Shown: positions 17,835 through 26,727 of the stretch, one piece after another | How positions within the stretch are numbered: position 1 is the first letter of the stretch | Layout of the letters: every line of letters starts with the position of its first letter | Assembly: GCA_001314625.1 (NCBI GenBank) | Contig: LJSH01000005.1 | Coordinates: 182,285 to 246,284 of the forward strand | Length of the DNA: 64,000 nt | Direction: 5' to 3' | DNA from: Oceanicaulis sp. HLUCCA04 | GTDB taxonomy: Bacteria; Pseudomonadota; Alphaproteobacteria; Caulobacterales; Maricaulaceae | The notes under the pieces: model-generated | Databases searched by the model: none | Told to the model about the DNA's origin: nothing | The model's input: the letters and a program-made list of their open reading frames with translations, nothing else | Program-made: the position numbers and the translations under genes

Positions 17835-18991
17835 CTGCCGGGCCCGATGCCATGTTTTCAAAGGCGGCAGAGGCAGCCGGGGCGCTGGCGCTGCAGCTGG
17901 ATCTGTCATCAGGCCATGCCAGCCTTGCCGGGGCGGCCGGCGCCTTTGGCCTGTCCTGCAGCAGTACCGGTGATTTTCTGAGCTGTGTTGCCCCGTCTGA
18001 CCGTCAGGCACTGGCCGGACAGGAGCAGGGCCAGGTTGATCTGCGCCTGCGTCTGGCACCGCCGGGCGCGGACGTGCGCTATGTGCGCCTTGTGGGTGTG
18101 CGTGAAGGCGACACGGTGACCGCCCTCGTGCTGCCTGCGGGCACCGGACCAGGCACCACGCTGTCGACGCTTGATGCCGAAGCGGCCCTGACAGCCGGTC
18201 TCGGCAATCATGAGATCGTCGGCCATTTCCAGCCCATCATCGCGCTCGACGGCGAATATCTCGCCGGATTTGAAGCGCTGGCGCGCTGGCACCGGCCGGG
18301 GCTGGGCGTCATGGGGCCGGACGATTTCCTGTTTCTGGCAGACCGGCTTGGGCTGATGGGCGAGGTCGGCAATCAGGTACGGGCCTGCGCCGCGCGGGCA
18401 CTGGCCGGCTGGTTTGCTGTGTCCGGGCCCGCGCCGGATATCTATGTCTCGGCAAACGCCAGCGTCGGCGAGCTGTTGTCTGACGGGTTTGCTGCCACGC
18501 TGGCAGGCGCGCTGGAAGAGGCGGGGGTGCCAAGAGGGCGTTACCGGCTGGAGATCACCGAAACCGAAATCATGCGCGATCCCGACAATGCCGCATCGAT
18601 TCTGCACGCGGTGAAGGCGACGGGCGTAAAGCTGGTGCTGGATGATTTTGGTACCGGATATTCATCGCTATCGCGCCTGGACCGTTTCCCGTTCGACGTT
18701 ATCAAGATCGACCAGTATTTCGTCCGCTCCATGCTGGCCGACGCATCGGCCCGTGCGATTACCGCTTCGGTGGTCAAGCTGGCGCGCAATCTGGGCATGA
18801 CCATCATCGCCGAAGGTGTCGAAACTGCCGAGATGGCCGATCTGGTCGCCGAAATGGGCTGCGATTTCGCGCAAGGCTTCTACTATGCAGGTGCTCTGGA
18901 TGGAGAGGCTGCGGGTCTGGCGGTGCGTGAAGGCATGGCCGGCCGGTTTGCAGGCCCGCGCGCCATCCCCCGGTCAGGCGTGGCCCGATGA
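17831..18991 (+). CDS. EAL-domain cyclic-di-GMP phosphodiesterase
   Basis: Cytosolic EAL protein of about 386 residues expected to cleave cyclic di-GMP. The N-terminal 130 residues are a diverged, possibly PAS-like region. The EAL domain then carries all key residues: FEALARW (EAL), VSANAS (Asn), ITETEIMRD (Glu), LDDFGTGYSSLSRL (Asp-Asp), VIKIDQYFV (Lys), IIAEGVET (Glu) and FAQGFYY (Gln). No GGDEF domain precedes it. Start: TTG 17831 overlaps the previous stop as TTGA. ATG 17852 is the alternative and would remove seven residues. The 3' end overlaps yqgE on the other strand by 18 bp. Confidence 0.9.
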   Translation: MTAGPDAMFSKAAEAAGALALQLDLSSGHASLAGAAGAFGLSCSSTGDFLSCVAPSDRQALAGQEQGQVDLRLRLAPPGADVRYVRLVGVREGDTVTALVLPAGTGPGTTLSTLDAEAALTAGLGNHEIVGHFQPIIALDGEYLAGFEALARWHRPGLGVMGPDDFLFLADRLGLMGEVGNQVRACAARALAGWFAVSGPAPDIYVSANASVGELLSDGFAATLAGALEEAGVPRGRYRLEITETEIMRDPDNAASILHAVKATGVKLVLDDFGTGYSSLSRLDRFPFDVIKIDQYFVRSMLADASARAITASVVKLARNLGMTIIAEGVETAEMADLVAEMGCDFAQGFYYAGALDGEAAGLAVREGMAGRFAGPRAIPRSGVAR

Positions 18992-19555
18992 TCCGGTAAG
19001 GTGTTCGGGGTTGACCTTGATCTTGCGTAGCGCAGCGGCCCATTTGTCGTCATGGGTTTCGCCGAACACCAGATCCTCGTCGGCCTCGGCGACCAGCCAG
19101 GCATTGGCCGCGATCTCGTCCTCCAGCTGGCCAGCCTCCCAGCCGGCATAACCCAGCGCCAGCGTCGAACGCCGCGGCGGTGAGGGCGAGGCTATCGCTT
19201 CCAGCACGTCATTGGTCGCCGTAAGGGCCAGGCCCTGACTGATCTTCAACGTCGCCGGTTCGTGCTCGAAATCATCAGAATGCAGGACGAAGCCCCGGTC
19301 GCGGTCAACCGGACCGCCATCGAGCACAGCCCTGTCAGGCACCTCGATCTCGCTTTGCACGCCCAGCTGTTCAAACAGGGTCGGAAGGCGCAGGCGCATC
19401 GGCTTGTTGATGATAATGCCCATGGCCTGATCGTCGCCGTGCGCGCACATGAATACGACCGAGCGGTCAAAGCGCGGGTCTCCGATCAGCGGACTGGCGA
19501 TCAGGATCTTCCCCTTAAGATAGGGGCCGTCAAACAGGGTACGGTCTCTCTCCAT
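18974..19555 (-). CDS. YqgE/AlgH family protein (UPF0301)
   Basis: 193-residue YqgE/AlgH (DUF179) protein. Family markers: GKILIASPLIGDPRFDRSVV at the N-terminus, GIIINKP, VLDGGPVDRDRGFVLHS and LGYAGWEAGQLEDEIAANAW. AlgH was named from Pseudomonas alginate regulation, but the biochemical role is unresolved. Convergent with the EAL gene, divergent from the peroxiredoxin. The gap to the peroxiredoxin (19556-19691) should hold both promoters, but I see no clear boxes. Confidence 0.93.
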   Translation of the reverse strand: MERDRTLFDGPYLKGKILIASPLIGDPRFDRSVVFMCAHGDDQAMGIIINKPMRLRLPTLFEQLGVQSEIEVPDRAVLDGGPVDRDRGFVLHSDDFEHEPATLKISQGLALTATNDVLEAIASPSPPRRSTLALGYAGWEAGQLEDEIAANAWLVAEADEDLVFGETHDDKWAAALRKIKVNPEHLTGSSGHA

Positions 19556-19691
19556 GAGCCAAGCATCAGGCCAAAGCCGGTGTCTTGTCCAGATAAACCG
19601 GCCGGTATTCGGGCAACGGCTTGCAGCGGACGCCGCAGCGCACTAGCTAGCAGGCTGACCTTATGGAATTTTTCAGCTGCAGGAGCCTTTC

Positions 19692-20174
19692 ATGTCCATC
19701 AAGCCCGGTGACCGCCTTCCCGACGCCACTTTCATGACGATGGGCGCTGACGGCCCTGCGCCCGTAACCACACAGGATCTGTGTCAGGGCAAGACCGTCG
19801 CGCTGTTCGCTGTGCCCGGTGCCTATACGCCAACCTGTTCGGCCAAGCACCTGCCGGGCTTTGTCGAGAAGTCGAGCGAGCTGAAGGCCAAAGGCGTCGA
19901 CACCATCGCCTGCACGGCCGTCAACGATGTGTTCGTGATGACGGCGTGGGGCAATGACCAGAATGCCGGCGAAGGCGTGCTGATGCTGGCTGACGGCAAT
20001 GGCGATTTTGCTGAAGCCATTGGCCTGACCATGGACGCGTCGAAATTCGGCATGGGCAAGCGCTCGCAGCGCTATGCCATGATCATCAAGGACGGTGTGG
20101 TCTCTGACCTGTTCGTCGAAGAGCCCGGCGACTTCAAGGTCTCCAGCGCTGACTACGTCCTGGAAAACCTCTAA
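19692..20174 (+). CDS. Peroxiredoxin (Prx5 / redoxin family)
   Basis: 160-residue thiol peroxidase of the Prx5 type that reduces hydrogen peroxide and alkyl hydroperoxides. The peroxidatic Cys sits in VPGAYTPTCSAKHLPGF near residue 48 with the catalytic Pro and Thr. VNDVFVMTAWG and RSQRYAMIIKDGVV are family-typical. No fused glutaredoxin domain, so reduction must come from a separate donor; the grxC product is a candidate by inference. Start at 19692 with GCAGGAG upstream. Confidence 0.95.
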   Translation: MSIKPGDRLPDATFMTMGADGPAPVTTQDLCQGKTVALFAVPGAYTPTCSAKHLPGFVEKSSELKAKGVDTIACTAVNDVFVMTAWGNDQNAGEGVLMLADGNGDFAEAIGLTMDASKFGMGKRSQRYAMIIKDGVVSDLFVEEPGDFKVSSADYVLENL

Positions 20175-20213
20175 GCGGGTATTTGACGGTATCTGACATA
20201 GAGCAGGCGCTGC

Positions 20214-20969
20214 ATGATTGCCCGGAGCGGGCCGTGCCGCGTCCGCCCGGTCCTTGACGGGAAAGCAGCTTTGACCCTTGCATTCGAGCCCCAACCGCCC
20301 GTGCTTGCCAACGTTGAGGGCGGGCTGCGCTTCCCTGTCCGGCGGCTTTTCTGTGTCGGGCGTAATTATGCTGACCATGCCCGCGAAATGGGCGCCGATC
20401 CTGATCGCGAACCGCCCTTCTTTTTCACCGCCTGGGCGGAGACCGTGGTTACGGGCGATGCCACAATCGCCTATCCGCCAATGACCGGCAATTATCACTA
20501 CGAGGCCGAGCTGGTGGTTGCTATCGGCAAGGCCGGGCGCAACATTCCGGCCCACACTGCCATGGACCATGTCTATGGCTATGCCGCCGGTCTGGACATG
20601 ACACGCCGCGACCTGCAGGCCGAAGCCAAGGCAAAAGGGCGCCCGTGGGACACCGCCAAGAATGTGGAGCAGTCCAAGCCGCTGGGCGTCATCCGCCCGG
20701 CAGGTCCGGGTTTTGATCCCGCGCGCGGCAATATCAGACTGACCGTCAACAAGGCTGTGCGTCAGGAGGCTGATCTGGCTGACCTGATTTGGCCTGTGGC
20801 CGATGTGATTGCCCATCTTTCCGGGCTGTACCGGATCGAGCCCGGTGATCTTATCTATACCGGCACGCCCGCCGGTGTCGGAGCGGTCAACCCCGGCGAC
20901 GTAATGACCGCCAGCATTGACGGTCTTGCGCCCCTCAGCATTACGGTCGGTGACCCGGCAAAGGACTAG
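20214..20969 (+). CDS. Fumarylacetoacetate hydrolase-family enzyme (fumarylpyruvate hydrolase-like)
   Basis: 251-residue FAH-fold hydrolase. Metal-binding Glu/Asp residues lie in YHYEAELVVAIGKA and YAAGLDMTRRDLQ. CVGRNYADHAREMG and YTGTPAGVGAVNPGD are the family signatures. Such enzymes split fumarylpyruvate or fumarylacetoacetate at the end of gentisate, homogentisate or tyrosine breakdown. The isomerase gene for the preceding step lies 15 bp downstream, so the pair handles a maleyl- to fumaryl- conversion and its cleavage. Whether the substrate is the pyruvate or the acetoacetate form cannot be read from sequence. Confidence 0.87.
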   Translation: MIARSGPCRVRPVLDGKAALTLAFEPQPPVLANVEGGLRFPVRRLFCVGRNYADHAREMGADPDREPPFFFTAWAETVVTGDATIAYPPMTGNYHYEAELVVAIGKAGRNIPAHTAMDHVYGYAAGLDMTRRDLQAEAKAKGRPWDTAKNVEQSKPLGVIRPAGPGFDPARGNIRLTVNKAVRQEADLADLIWPVADVIAHLSGLYRIEPGDLIYTGTPAGVGAVNPGDVMTASIDGLAPLSITVGDPAKD

Positions 20970-20984
20970 CGCCAGGAGGCAAGC

Positions 20985-21620
20985 TTGATGATCCTTCACG
21001 GATATTTCCGCTCATCGGCGGCTTGGCGCATCCGCATCGCGCTTGGCCTGAAGGGGATGGAGGCCCAGCAGGTCTACCATCATCTGCGCAAGGGCGAGCA
21101 CCGCTCGGGCGACTATCTCAAGCTCAATCCTCAAGGACTTGTCCCCGCGCTGGAAACCGATGATGGCGCGATGCTGACCCAGTCTTTGGCCATCATTGAA
21201 TATCTGGACGCGATCAAGCCTGAACCGCGCCTTGTACCGGCAGATCCGGTACGCGCCGCGAAGGTGCGTGCGTTCTCGCTGGCCATCGCCTGCGAGATTC
21301 ACCCGCTTCAAAACCTGCGTGTACTCAAGAAACTGGCCGCGATGGGCCATGATGAGGATGCCGTTCGCGCATGGGCGCATGATGTCATCGCTGATGGCCT
21401 GACGGCTCTGGAAATCCTTGTGTCGCGTGAAGACGGACCGTTCTGCTTTGGGCAAGCGCCGACCCTGGCCGATGTGTGCCTGGTGCCGCAGCTGGGCAAT
21501 GCCCGGCGTTTTGGGGTGGAGCTGTCCGTCTATCCGCGTCTGATGGCGGCGGAAGAAGCCTGCAAGCCTCTGGAGGCCTTCGCCAGCGCCGCGCCGGACC
21601 AGCAGCCTGACGCCGAATAG
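20985..21620 (+). CDS. maiA: Maleylacetoacetate (or maleylpyruvate) isomerase, zeta-class GST
   Basis: 211-residue zeta-class glutathione transferase. The glutathione-activating motif FRSSAAWRIRIALGLKG (SSxxWRvRIAL) is at residues 7-23 and LNPQGLVPALETDDGAMLTQ follows with the cis-Pro. C-terminal helices carry QAPTLADVCLVPQLGNARRF. It isomerises maleylacetoacetate or maleylpyruvate using glutathione and feeds the FAH-family hydrolase directly upstream. Ends 18 bp before the convergent radC stop. Confidence 0.9.
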   Translation: MMILHGYFRSSAAWRIRIALGLKGMEAQQVYHHLRKGEHRSGDYLKLNPQGLVPALETDDGAMLTQSLAIIEYLDAIKPEPRLVPADPVRAAKVRAFSLAIACEIHPLQNLRVLKKLAAMGHDEDAVRAWAHDVIADGLTALEILVSREDGPFCFGQAPTLADVCLVPQLGNARRFGVELSVYPRLMAAEEACKPLEAFASAAPDQQPDAE

Positions 21621-21637
21621 CATCAGGTTCACGCTGA

Positions 21638-22321
21638 CTACATCAGACCCAGCTGCTTGAAGCTGGCCACCTTGTCGCGTCCGATGACAAGATGGTCATG
21701 CACTACAATCGAGAGCGGACGCCCGATCTCGACAACCTGGCGCGTCATCTCGATATCGGCCTGGGAGGGGGTCGGGTCGCCGCTGGGATGGTTGTGGACC
21801 AGAATGATCGCGCTGGCGTCCAGCGCTATGGCCCGCTTGATAATTTCGCGCGGATAGACCGGCGCATGATCGACCGTGCCGTGCGCCTGGAACTCGTCGG
21901 CCAGCAGCCGGTTTTTCTTGTCCAGAAACAACACCCGGAACTCTTCGGTGGAGGCGTTCTGCAAGGCGGTGCGCACATAGTCGAGCAGGGCTGACCAGGA
22001 CGAGATCACGGCACGGCCGGTGACCTGCTCGCGCGCGATCCGCGTCGCCACTTCCTGAAACAGGTTCAGTTCCAAGGCCACTTTTTCCGAAATGCCCTTC
22101 ATCTCGGTCAGCTGGTCGGTGCGCGCGGCGCAGACCCGTCCCAGATCACCGAAACGGGCGAGCAACAGCTTGGCCAGCGGTTTGACATCGCGCTGCGGGA
22201 TGGCACGAAACAGGATCAGCTCAAGGATTTCATAGTCCGCCAGTCCCTTGCCGCCCGCCTCGGCAAAGCGCGCGCGCAAGCGGTCGCGATGGCCGTGATA
22301 GTGCGGCCTGGGCTCGTTCAT
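21638..22321 (-). CDS. radC: RadC family JAB/MPN-domain protein
   Basis: 227-residue RadC. An N-terminal helix-hairpin-helix-like region (LADYEILELILFRAIPQRDV) precedes the JAMM metal site VHNHPSGDPTPSQAD (HxHx7Sx2D type) near residues 176-190. Once thought to be a repair protein; its actual activity is unknown. ATG of radC overlaps the TGA of map (ATGA at 22318-22321 region), so translation is coupled. No mobile genes are nearby, so this is the chromosomal form. Confidence 0.94.
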   Translation of the reverse strand: MNEPRPHYHGHRDRLRARFAEAGGKGLADYEILELILFRAIPQRDVKPLAKLLLARFGDLGRVCAARTDQLTEMKGISEKVALELNLFQEVATRIAREQVTGRAVISSWSALLDYVRTALQNASTEEFRVLFLDKKNRLLADEFQAHGTVDHAPVYPREIIKRAIALDASAIILVHNHPSGDPTPSQADIEMTRQVVEIGRPLSIVVHDHLVIGRDKVASFKQLGLM

Positions 22322-23151
22322 CAGGCCTGGCGCCAGGGCGGGCAGTGATATCCTCCCGGTGACCCGGTGAATATCTCCACGCCCGTCTCGGTAACGCCGA
22401 CGGAGTGTTCAAACTGGGCCGAGAGCGACTTGTCGCGGGTAACGGCCGTCCAGCCATCGGCGAGCACTTTCACATGTGGCTTGCCGTCATTGAGCATGGG
22501 TTCGATGGTGAAAATCATGCCCGGCTTGAGCACATCGCCGGTGCCCCGGTCGCCGAAGTGCAGCACGTTGGGCGCGTCGTGGAAGAGCTGGCCGATCCCG
22601 TGTCCGCAAAAATCGCGCACGACGCTGCAGCGCTGGCTCTCGGCATATTCCTGGATGGCGGCGCCAATATCACCGAATGTGTTGCCCGGCTTGACCTCGG
22701 CGATGCCGCGCATCAGCGCTTCATAGGTCACCTCGATCAGGCGCTCTGCCTTGCGGCGCACATTGCCGACCGTGAACATGCGGCTGGTATCGCCGTGCCA
22801 GCCGTCGAGAATGCAGGTCACGTCGATATTGAGGATGTCACCGTCTTTCAGCGGCTTGTCATTGGGAATGCCATGGCAGACGACATGATTGATCGAGGTG
22901 CAGGAGGATTTTGAATACCCTTTATAGAACAGGGTGGCCGGCACGGCGCCGTGCTCGATAAAATTGCGCCGCACCAGATCGTCAATGGCCTGCGTGGTGA
23001 TGCCGGGTTTCACGAAGTCCACCAGAAGGTCGAGCGTTGCGGCGGCCAGCTGGCCGGCTGCGCGCATGCCTGCAAATCCCTCCGGGCCGTGCTGGCGGAT
23101 GTGTCCGTCGCGGATGAGTTCCGCTTCTTCGATCATGTCCGTATCGGTCAC
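22321..23151 (-). CDS. map: Methionine aminopeptidase, type I
   Basis: Removes the initiator methionine from new proteins. 276 residues with the five metal ligands in pattern: NIDVTCILDGWHGDTSRMF (two Asp), DFCGHGIGQLFHDAPNV (His), FTIEPMLNDG (Glu) and SAQFEHSVGVTETG (Glu). An upstream His in INHVVCHGIPN binds substrate. Start: GTG 23151 (VTDTDMIEEAEL) fits family N-termini. ATG 23136 is the alternative, and an ATG 11 codons upstream has a non-family tail. Coupled to radC. Confidence 0.95.
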   Translation of the reverse strand: MTDTDMIEEAELIRDGHIRQHGPEGFAGMRAAGQLAAATLDLLVDFVKPGITTQAIDDLVRRNFIEHGAVPATLFYKGYSKSSCTSINHVVCHGIPNDKPLKDGDILNIDVTCILDGWHGDTSRMFTVGNVRRKAERLIEVTYEALMRGIAEVKPGNTFGDIGAAIQEYAESQRCSVVRDFCGHGIGQLFHDAPNVLHFGDRGTGDVLKPGMIFTIEPMLNDGKPHVKVLADGWTAVTRDKSLSAQFEHSVGVTETGVEIFTGSPGGYHCPPWRQA

Positions 23152-23251
23152 GTGTCTGTGCCTGCTGTCTGTCCAAGCCCCCATATAGCGCCGCCCGGGA
23201 CATTAGGAAACGCCCCGGGCGGCAAAAGGTCCGTCAAATGGCTGTAAGGCC

Positions 23252-24178
23252 TTATTCGCTGTAAAGCTCGGAAATCACGAGAACCGCTTCACGCAAGGAC
23301 TGGCTGCCATAGGTGCCGACCCAGATATCGTACTGGCCCGACATCGGCTGGTCCCAGCGAATGGACGGGTTGGTGCCGACACCGCCATCGTCGTCACAAT
23401 ACCAGCCGCCATCGGGGCCGTTGATGACCAGTGTGGTATCCGCGTCGGAGGCAACCGACAGGATGAGCGGCAGGCTGCCCGGCTGGAAATTCAGGCGGAC
23501 ATCAGGTGCCTCGGCAATATAACCACGGCAGTTCGAACTGACGGTTTCGCTGGCGCTGACCGGGCCGCCCGATTGCAGGCGGACGCGGTACGGGTCCGGT
23601 GTGAAGCCGCCGTTGAGCGAAACCGTTTCATAGGTCGCCGGCAGGGACCAGTCAGGCCCCGATGGCACACCGCCCGCATAGCCGTCGCCCATGCTGACCG
23701 TGTCAGCTGTGACAGAGCTGAGTTCGGATATGAAAAGAAGCGCACTGTGATTGGATGCGCTGGCATAGGTGCCAACCCAGATGTCATAGCGCCCACTCAT
23801 CGGTGAGCCGAAATGGAGGAGCGGGTTGAGGCCCTCGCCGCCATCGTCATCACAATACCAGTTGCCGTCCGGCCCGTTGACTACCAGCGTGGTATCGCGG
23901 TCAGCCGAGACGCCGATGCGGAAGGGCAGCGCGGACCCCGCACTGTAGTTCACCGAAAAATCCGGCGCGTTGGACACATAGCCCCGGCAGCTGCCGCCGA
24001 TCGTCTGGCTGACATTGACCGGACCACCGGACTGCAGCGAAATGACATATGGGTCAGGGCTGAACCCGGCGCGCAATGAGGTGTCGCCGTAATTGGGGCT
24101 GAGTGAATAATCCTGTGCGAGTACGGCTGCTCCCGGCAAAGCCAGCGCGACGGCCGTGAATAGAATCGTAGCTTTCAT
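23252..24178 (-). CDS. Secreted protein with two tandem DDDGG/WVGTY domains, family not recognised
   Basis: 308 residues with a clear signal peptide (MKATILFTAVALALPGAAVL, cut after AQ). The mature protein is two similar domains of about 120 residues (roughly 30-152 and 178-305). Each contains GGFTPDPYxVxLQSGGPV, a Cys followed by RGY, APD, DTTLVxNGPDGxWYCDDDGG, NP, PMSGxYDIWVGTY and an ISEL end. One Cys pair per domain and the Asp cluster suggest a disulfide-linked, calcium-binding beta-sandwich like pre-peptidase C-terminal domains. That assignment is inference. No protease or enzyme motif is present. Preceded on its strand by GGGGAGACACC. Possibly an accessory of the secreted M28 peptidase downstream of it on the same strand order, but a strong terminator separates them. 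Confidence 0.82.
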   Translation of the reverse strand: MKATILFTAVALALPGAAVLAQDYSLSPNYGDTSLRAGFSPDPYVISLQSGGPVNVSQTIGGSCRGYVSNAPDFSVNYSAGSALPFRIGVSADRDTTLVVNGPDGNWYCDDDGGEGLNPLLHFGSPMSGRYDIWVGTYASASNHSALLFISELSSVTADTVSMGDGYAGGVPSGPDWSLPATYETVSLNGGFTPDPYRVRLQSGGPVSASETVSSNCRGYIAEAPDVRLNFQPGSLPLILSVASDADTTLVINGPDGGWYCDDDGGVGTNPSIRWDQPMSGQYDIWVGTYGSQSLREAVLVISELYSE

Positions 24179-24297
24179 TTCGGTGTCTCCCCACCTGAAC
24201 TGGCCAGCCGCAGTCCTGTTGCAGACAGCCCTGGACCCTGAATATGTCCATCAGGACAGATGCAATCTGGACCCGGGATGAACAACATCTCAAGCAA

Positions 24298-24334
24298 AAC
24301 CGCCCGGATGACAAAAAATGTCATCCGGGCGGTT
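24298..24334 (-). terminator. Strong inverted repeat, terminator of the M28 peptidase gene
   Basis: Perfect 16-base arms AACCGCCCGGATGACA (24298-24313) and its complement (24319-24334) around a 5-base A loop, 23 bp beyond the peptidase stop. On the minus strand the hairpin is followed by TTTTGC, a short U-run, so it works best for the peptidase transcript. The rest of the 178-bp gap (24179-24356) holds only the promoter and leader region of neighbouring genes. Confidence 0.85.
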
Positions 24335-24356
24335 CACCGGCGGTTGCAGGCAGGGT

Positions 24357-25979
24357 CTATTGCGCGAAGAAGCTGTCTTCATTCCAGCGCGGGGTTTGCG
24401 CCGCGTTGGCGACCGCGTTGATGATCTCGTAATTGATCACGGCAAAGCGCGCGCCCTGGTCAAAGCGCAGGCCCTGCGACAGGTCATCGCCCGGCGCATG
24501 GTAATTGCCGCCCAGAAAGCGCAGGAAGGCTGCGCCTTCGTCATCTTCGGGGTCGGGCGAGGAGAAGCCGGTCATCAGGAAGACAGACGGCACGCCCTCG
24601 CGCACAAAATTGTAATGGTCGGAGCGCACGAACAGGGATTGTTCGGGGATCGGGTCAGGCGACAGCGACACGCCTGCACGCCCAACCGCTTCGGCCGTGA
24701 CCGGGCCCAGCGTGGAGTGTTCGGCACCAAACGCGATCACGTCGTTGAATTCATAGAGCATGACCGGCATGTCGAGATTGATGTTGGCAACTATCCGGCC
24801 CATGGCGGGCGTAGGGTTGGCAGCAATGTGGGCCGAGCCCAGAAGCCCTTTTTCTTCGGCCGTCAGAGCAATGAAGACCACCGTGCGGGCCGGGCGGGGC
24901 CCCTGAACAAGCGCGCGGGCAGATTCCAGCATCGCCGCCGTGCCGGACGCATTGTCCAGCGCGCCGTTGCAGATGGGATCGTCGTCGAGCGGCTGGCAGA
25001 CGCCGATATGGTCCAGGTGCGCAGTTACAATGACGGTTTCTTCGGCCAGCGCCGGATCAGAACCCGGCAGCACACCGATGACGTTGGCGCTATCGATCAT
25101 CTCGCGGGTCGTGGCCTGTTCGATCTCGACCGTCGTGTTCAGGGCGAAGCTTTCCAATGCTTCGCCGGCCTCGGCGGCTTCAACAATCTCGCTGAAGGCG
25201 CGCCCGGACTGTGCAAAGAGCCGTTCGGCGGTTTCACTGCCAATCAGAGCGCTGGCCTGAATGCTCGCTGGCGAGGCATTGGCCGCCGTGGTCATGGACG
25301 GGCGCGGATTGGCGGACATGGCGGCAACGCGCGAGAACGGGAAGCGGGTCAGCCCGTCGGCCAGAACCAGTATCACTCCGCTGGCGCCCTGCTCGGCGGC
25401 GAAGGCCGCCTTGGTACGGTTGCTGGACAAATGGGCGGAGACGTCACTGGGAAGGCCGTCCGGCGCGCCCGCAAGGATGACGACGATGCGCCCTTCCACA
25501 TCAAGCCCGTCATAGCTGTCTATGCCAAGGCCGGGGGCGATGATGCCATAGCCCGCAAAGACAGCGTCCGCGCTGACGGCACTCTCGTCGCGCGTCGCGT
25601 GGGCGCTGATAATATAGTCGGTGCCGTGCTCCAGCGTTTCGCCGTTAACGACAAGGCGCGCGCGCGAGGTGTCTGCGACCATGTTCTGCAACGGCACCGC
25701 GTCATGATAGCTGCCATCGGCCGCGCCGGGCTCCAGCCCCAGCAGGCGGAAATGGCTTTCTACATAGCGCGCGGCGATGTCGTAGCCTGTCGAGCCTGTA
25801 TCGCGCCCTTCCAGCAGATCGTCCGCCAGGAAGCGGATATGGGCCTCGATACCGTCAGCGGTGATGACGCTGCCCGGAGTGGCGCTGGCTTCGGGCGCCG
25901 GCGTTGTGCCTGATGTGGTGGCGCAGGATGCAAGGACAAAGGCGGCGCTGGCGGCCGCTGTGAGATACTGGCGGATCAT
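24357..25979 (-). CDS. M28-family zinc peptidase, lipoprotein
   Basis: 540-residue cell-envelope aminopeptidase-like enzyme. Lipoprotein signal with lipobox LASC (about residues 15-19) directly after the chosen start at 25979 (MIRQYLTAAASAAF); GGGGGGAG lies upstream. A PA-like insert (VEGRIVVILAGAPDGLP ... QGASGVILV) precedes the co-catalytic zinc domain: TAHLDHIG (His, Asp), NGALDNASGTA (Asp), LTAEEKGLLGS (Glu, Glu), NINLDMPV (Asp) and GNYHAPGDD (His). All ligands are present. It probably trims peptides in the periplasm, which the POT transporter could import; that link is inference. Confidence 0.93.
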   Translation of the reverse strand: MIRQYLTAAASAAFVLASCATTSGTTPAPEASATPGSVITADGIEAHIRFLADDLLEGRDTGSTGYDIAARYVESHFRLLGLEPGAADGSYHDAVPLQNMVADTSRARLVVNGETLEHGTDYIISAHATRDESAVSADAVFAGYGIIAPGLGIDSYDGLDVEGRIVVILAGAPDGLPSDVSAHLSSNRTKAAFAAEQGASGVILVLADGLTRFPFSRVAAMSANPRPSMTTAANASPASIQASALIGSETAERLFAQSGRAFSEIVEAAEAGEALESFALNTTVEIEQATTREMIDSANVIGVLPGSDPALAEETVIVTAHLDHIGVCQPLDDDPICNGALDNASGTAAMLESARALVQGPRPARTVVFIALTAEEKGLLGSAHIAANPTPAMGRIVANINLDMPVMLYEFNDVIAFGAEHSTLGPVTAEAVGRAGVSLSPDPIPEQSLFVRSDHYNFVREGVPSVFLMTGFSSPDPEDDEGAAFLRFLGGNYHAPGDDLSQGLRFDQGARFAVINYEIINAVANAAQTPRWNEDSFFAQ

Positions 25980-26110
25980 ATCGGTTTTACTCCCCCCGAT
26001 TGCAGGGCGCAGAGCGCCCTTGGCCTGAGCCCTACAACCGGCTCGGTGGTTTCTCAATCGTGCAAGCCAGAACATGGCCAAACTTTCATCTTTGAGCGGA
26101 TGGACAGACC

Positions 26111-26620
26111 CTAGTCTTCGAGCACCCACAAAGACGCGCGTTGATGGGCGGCGCGCACGGCGTCCGACAGGTCAGGGTCGGGCACATGATAATGCCGGGC
26201 GAAGTCGCGCGTCATGCGGGCGGGACGGCCCGTGGAAAGCTGGAAGGACACCAGCCAGGTTCGCGCGCGGAAGACGGTCTCGCCGGTATGCCGGTTGCGG
26301 AACTGGTACCAGCGCTCGGCGCGAAGCCGCCCGTCGCTCAGCGCGATCCAGACTGCGCAGGTGAGCACATCGCCAGCGCGGCAATGGCCGGAATATTCAG
26401 CCAGGGTGCGCATCACCGCCATGCCCCGGTCGGCGTCCTGGCACGATTGCCGGGTCAGGCCGTCCGCTTCCCAGTGTGCCCAGGCGGCCTCGTCGGCCCA
26501 GCGCAGATAGGCGGCATTATTGGCATGGCCGAAATCATCGATCTCGGCCTCATCCACGCGCCGGTTGCGCACGAAGGGGTAAGGCAGGTCCCAACCCGGA
26601 TCGGTAGGCGCGAGCGGCAT
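26111..26620 (-). CDS. Acyl-CoA thioesterase, hotdog fold (4HBT)
   Basis: 169-residue single-hotdog protein. VDEAEIDDFGHANNAAYLRWAD shows the 4HBT catalytic Asp/Asn-His region (HxNNxxY) near residue 36, and TVFRARTWLVSF the later strand. Family members hydrolyse acyl-CoAs such as 4-hydroxybenzoyl- or long-chain acyl-CoA. The substrate is unknown. Start at 26620 with GGAG six bases upstream. A longer frame to 26686 has no ribosome site and covers the promoter of the divergent CinA-like gene. Confidence 0.85.
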   Translation of the reverse strand: MPLAPTDPGWDLPYPFVRNRRVDEAEIDDFGHANNAAYLRWADEAAWAHWEADGLTRQSCQDADRGMAVMRTLAEYSGHCRAGDVLTCAVWIALSDGRLRAERWYQFRNRHTGETVFRARTWLVSFQLSTGRPARMTRDFARHYHVPDPDLSDAVRAAHQRASLWVLED

Positions 26621-26727
26621 GAAAACTCCTGTTACGTGTCGAAGCGGGCTGTCTGCGAATGCGTGGCGGGTTATGTCATGCACCATGATGACGTCAACGC
26701 ATGGCTTGGCGAAAAGGATGAGCGCAA

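Noticed and set aside
19647-20999. 450-codon minus-strand frame opposite peroxiredoxin and FAH genes
   Set aside because: Both sense genes have full catalytic motifs; the antisense frame has none.
24318-25913. 531-codon plus-strand frame opposite the M28 peptidase
   Set aside because: The peptidase has all zinc ligands and a lipobox; the opposite frame is Arg/Gly-rich and starts inside the terminator hairpin.
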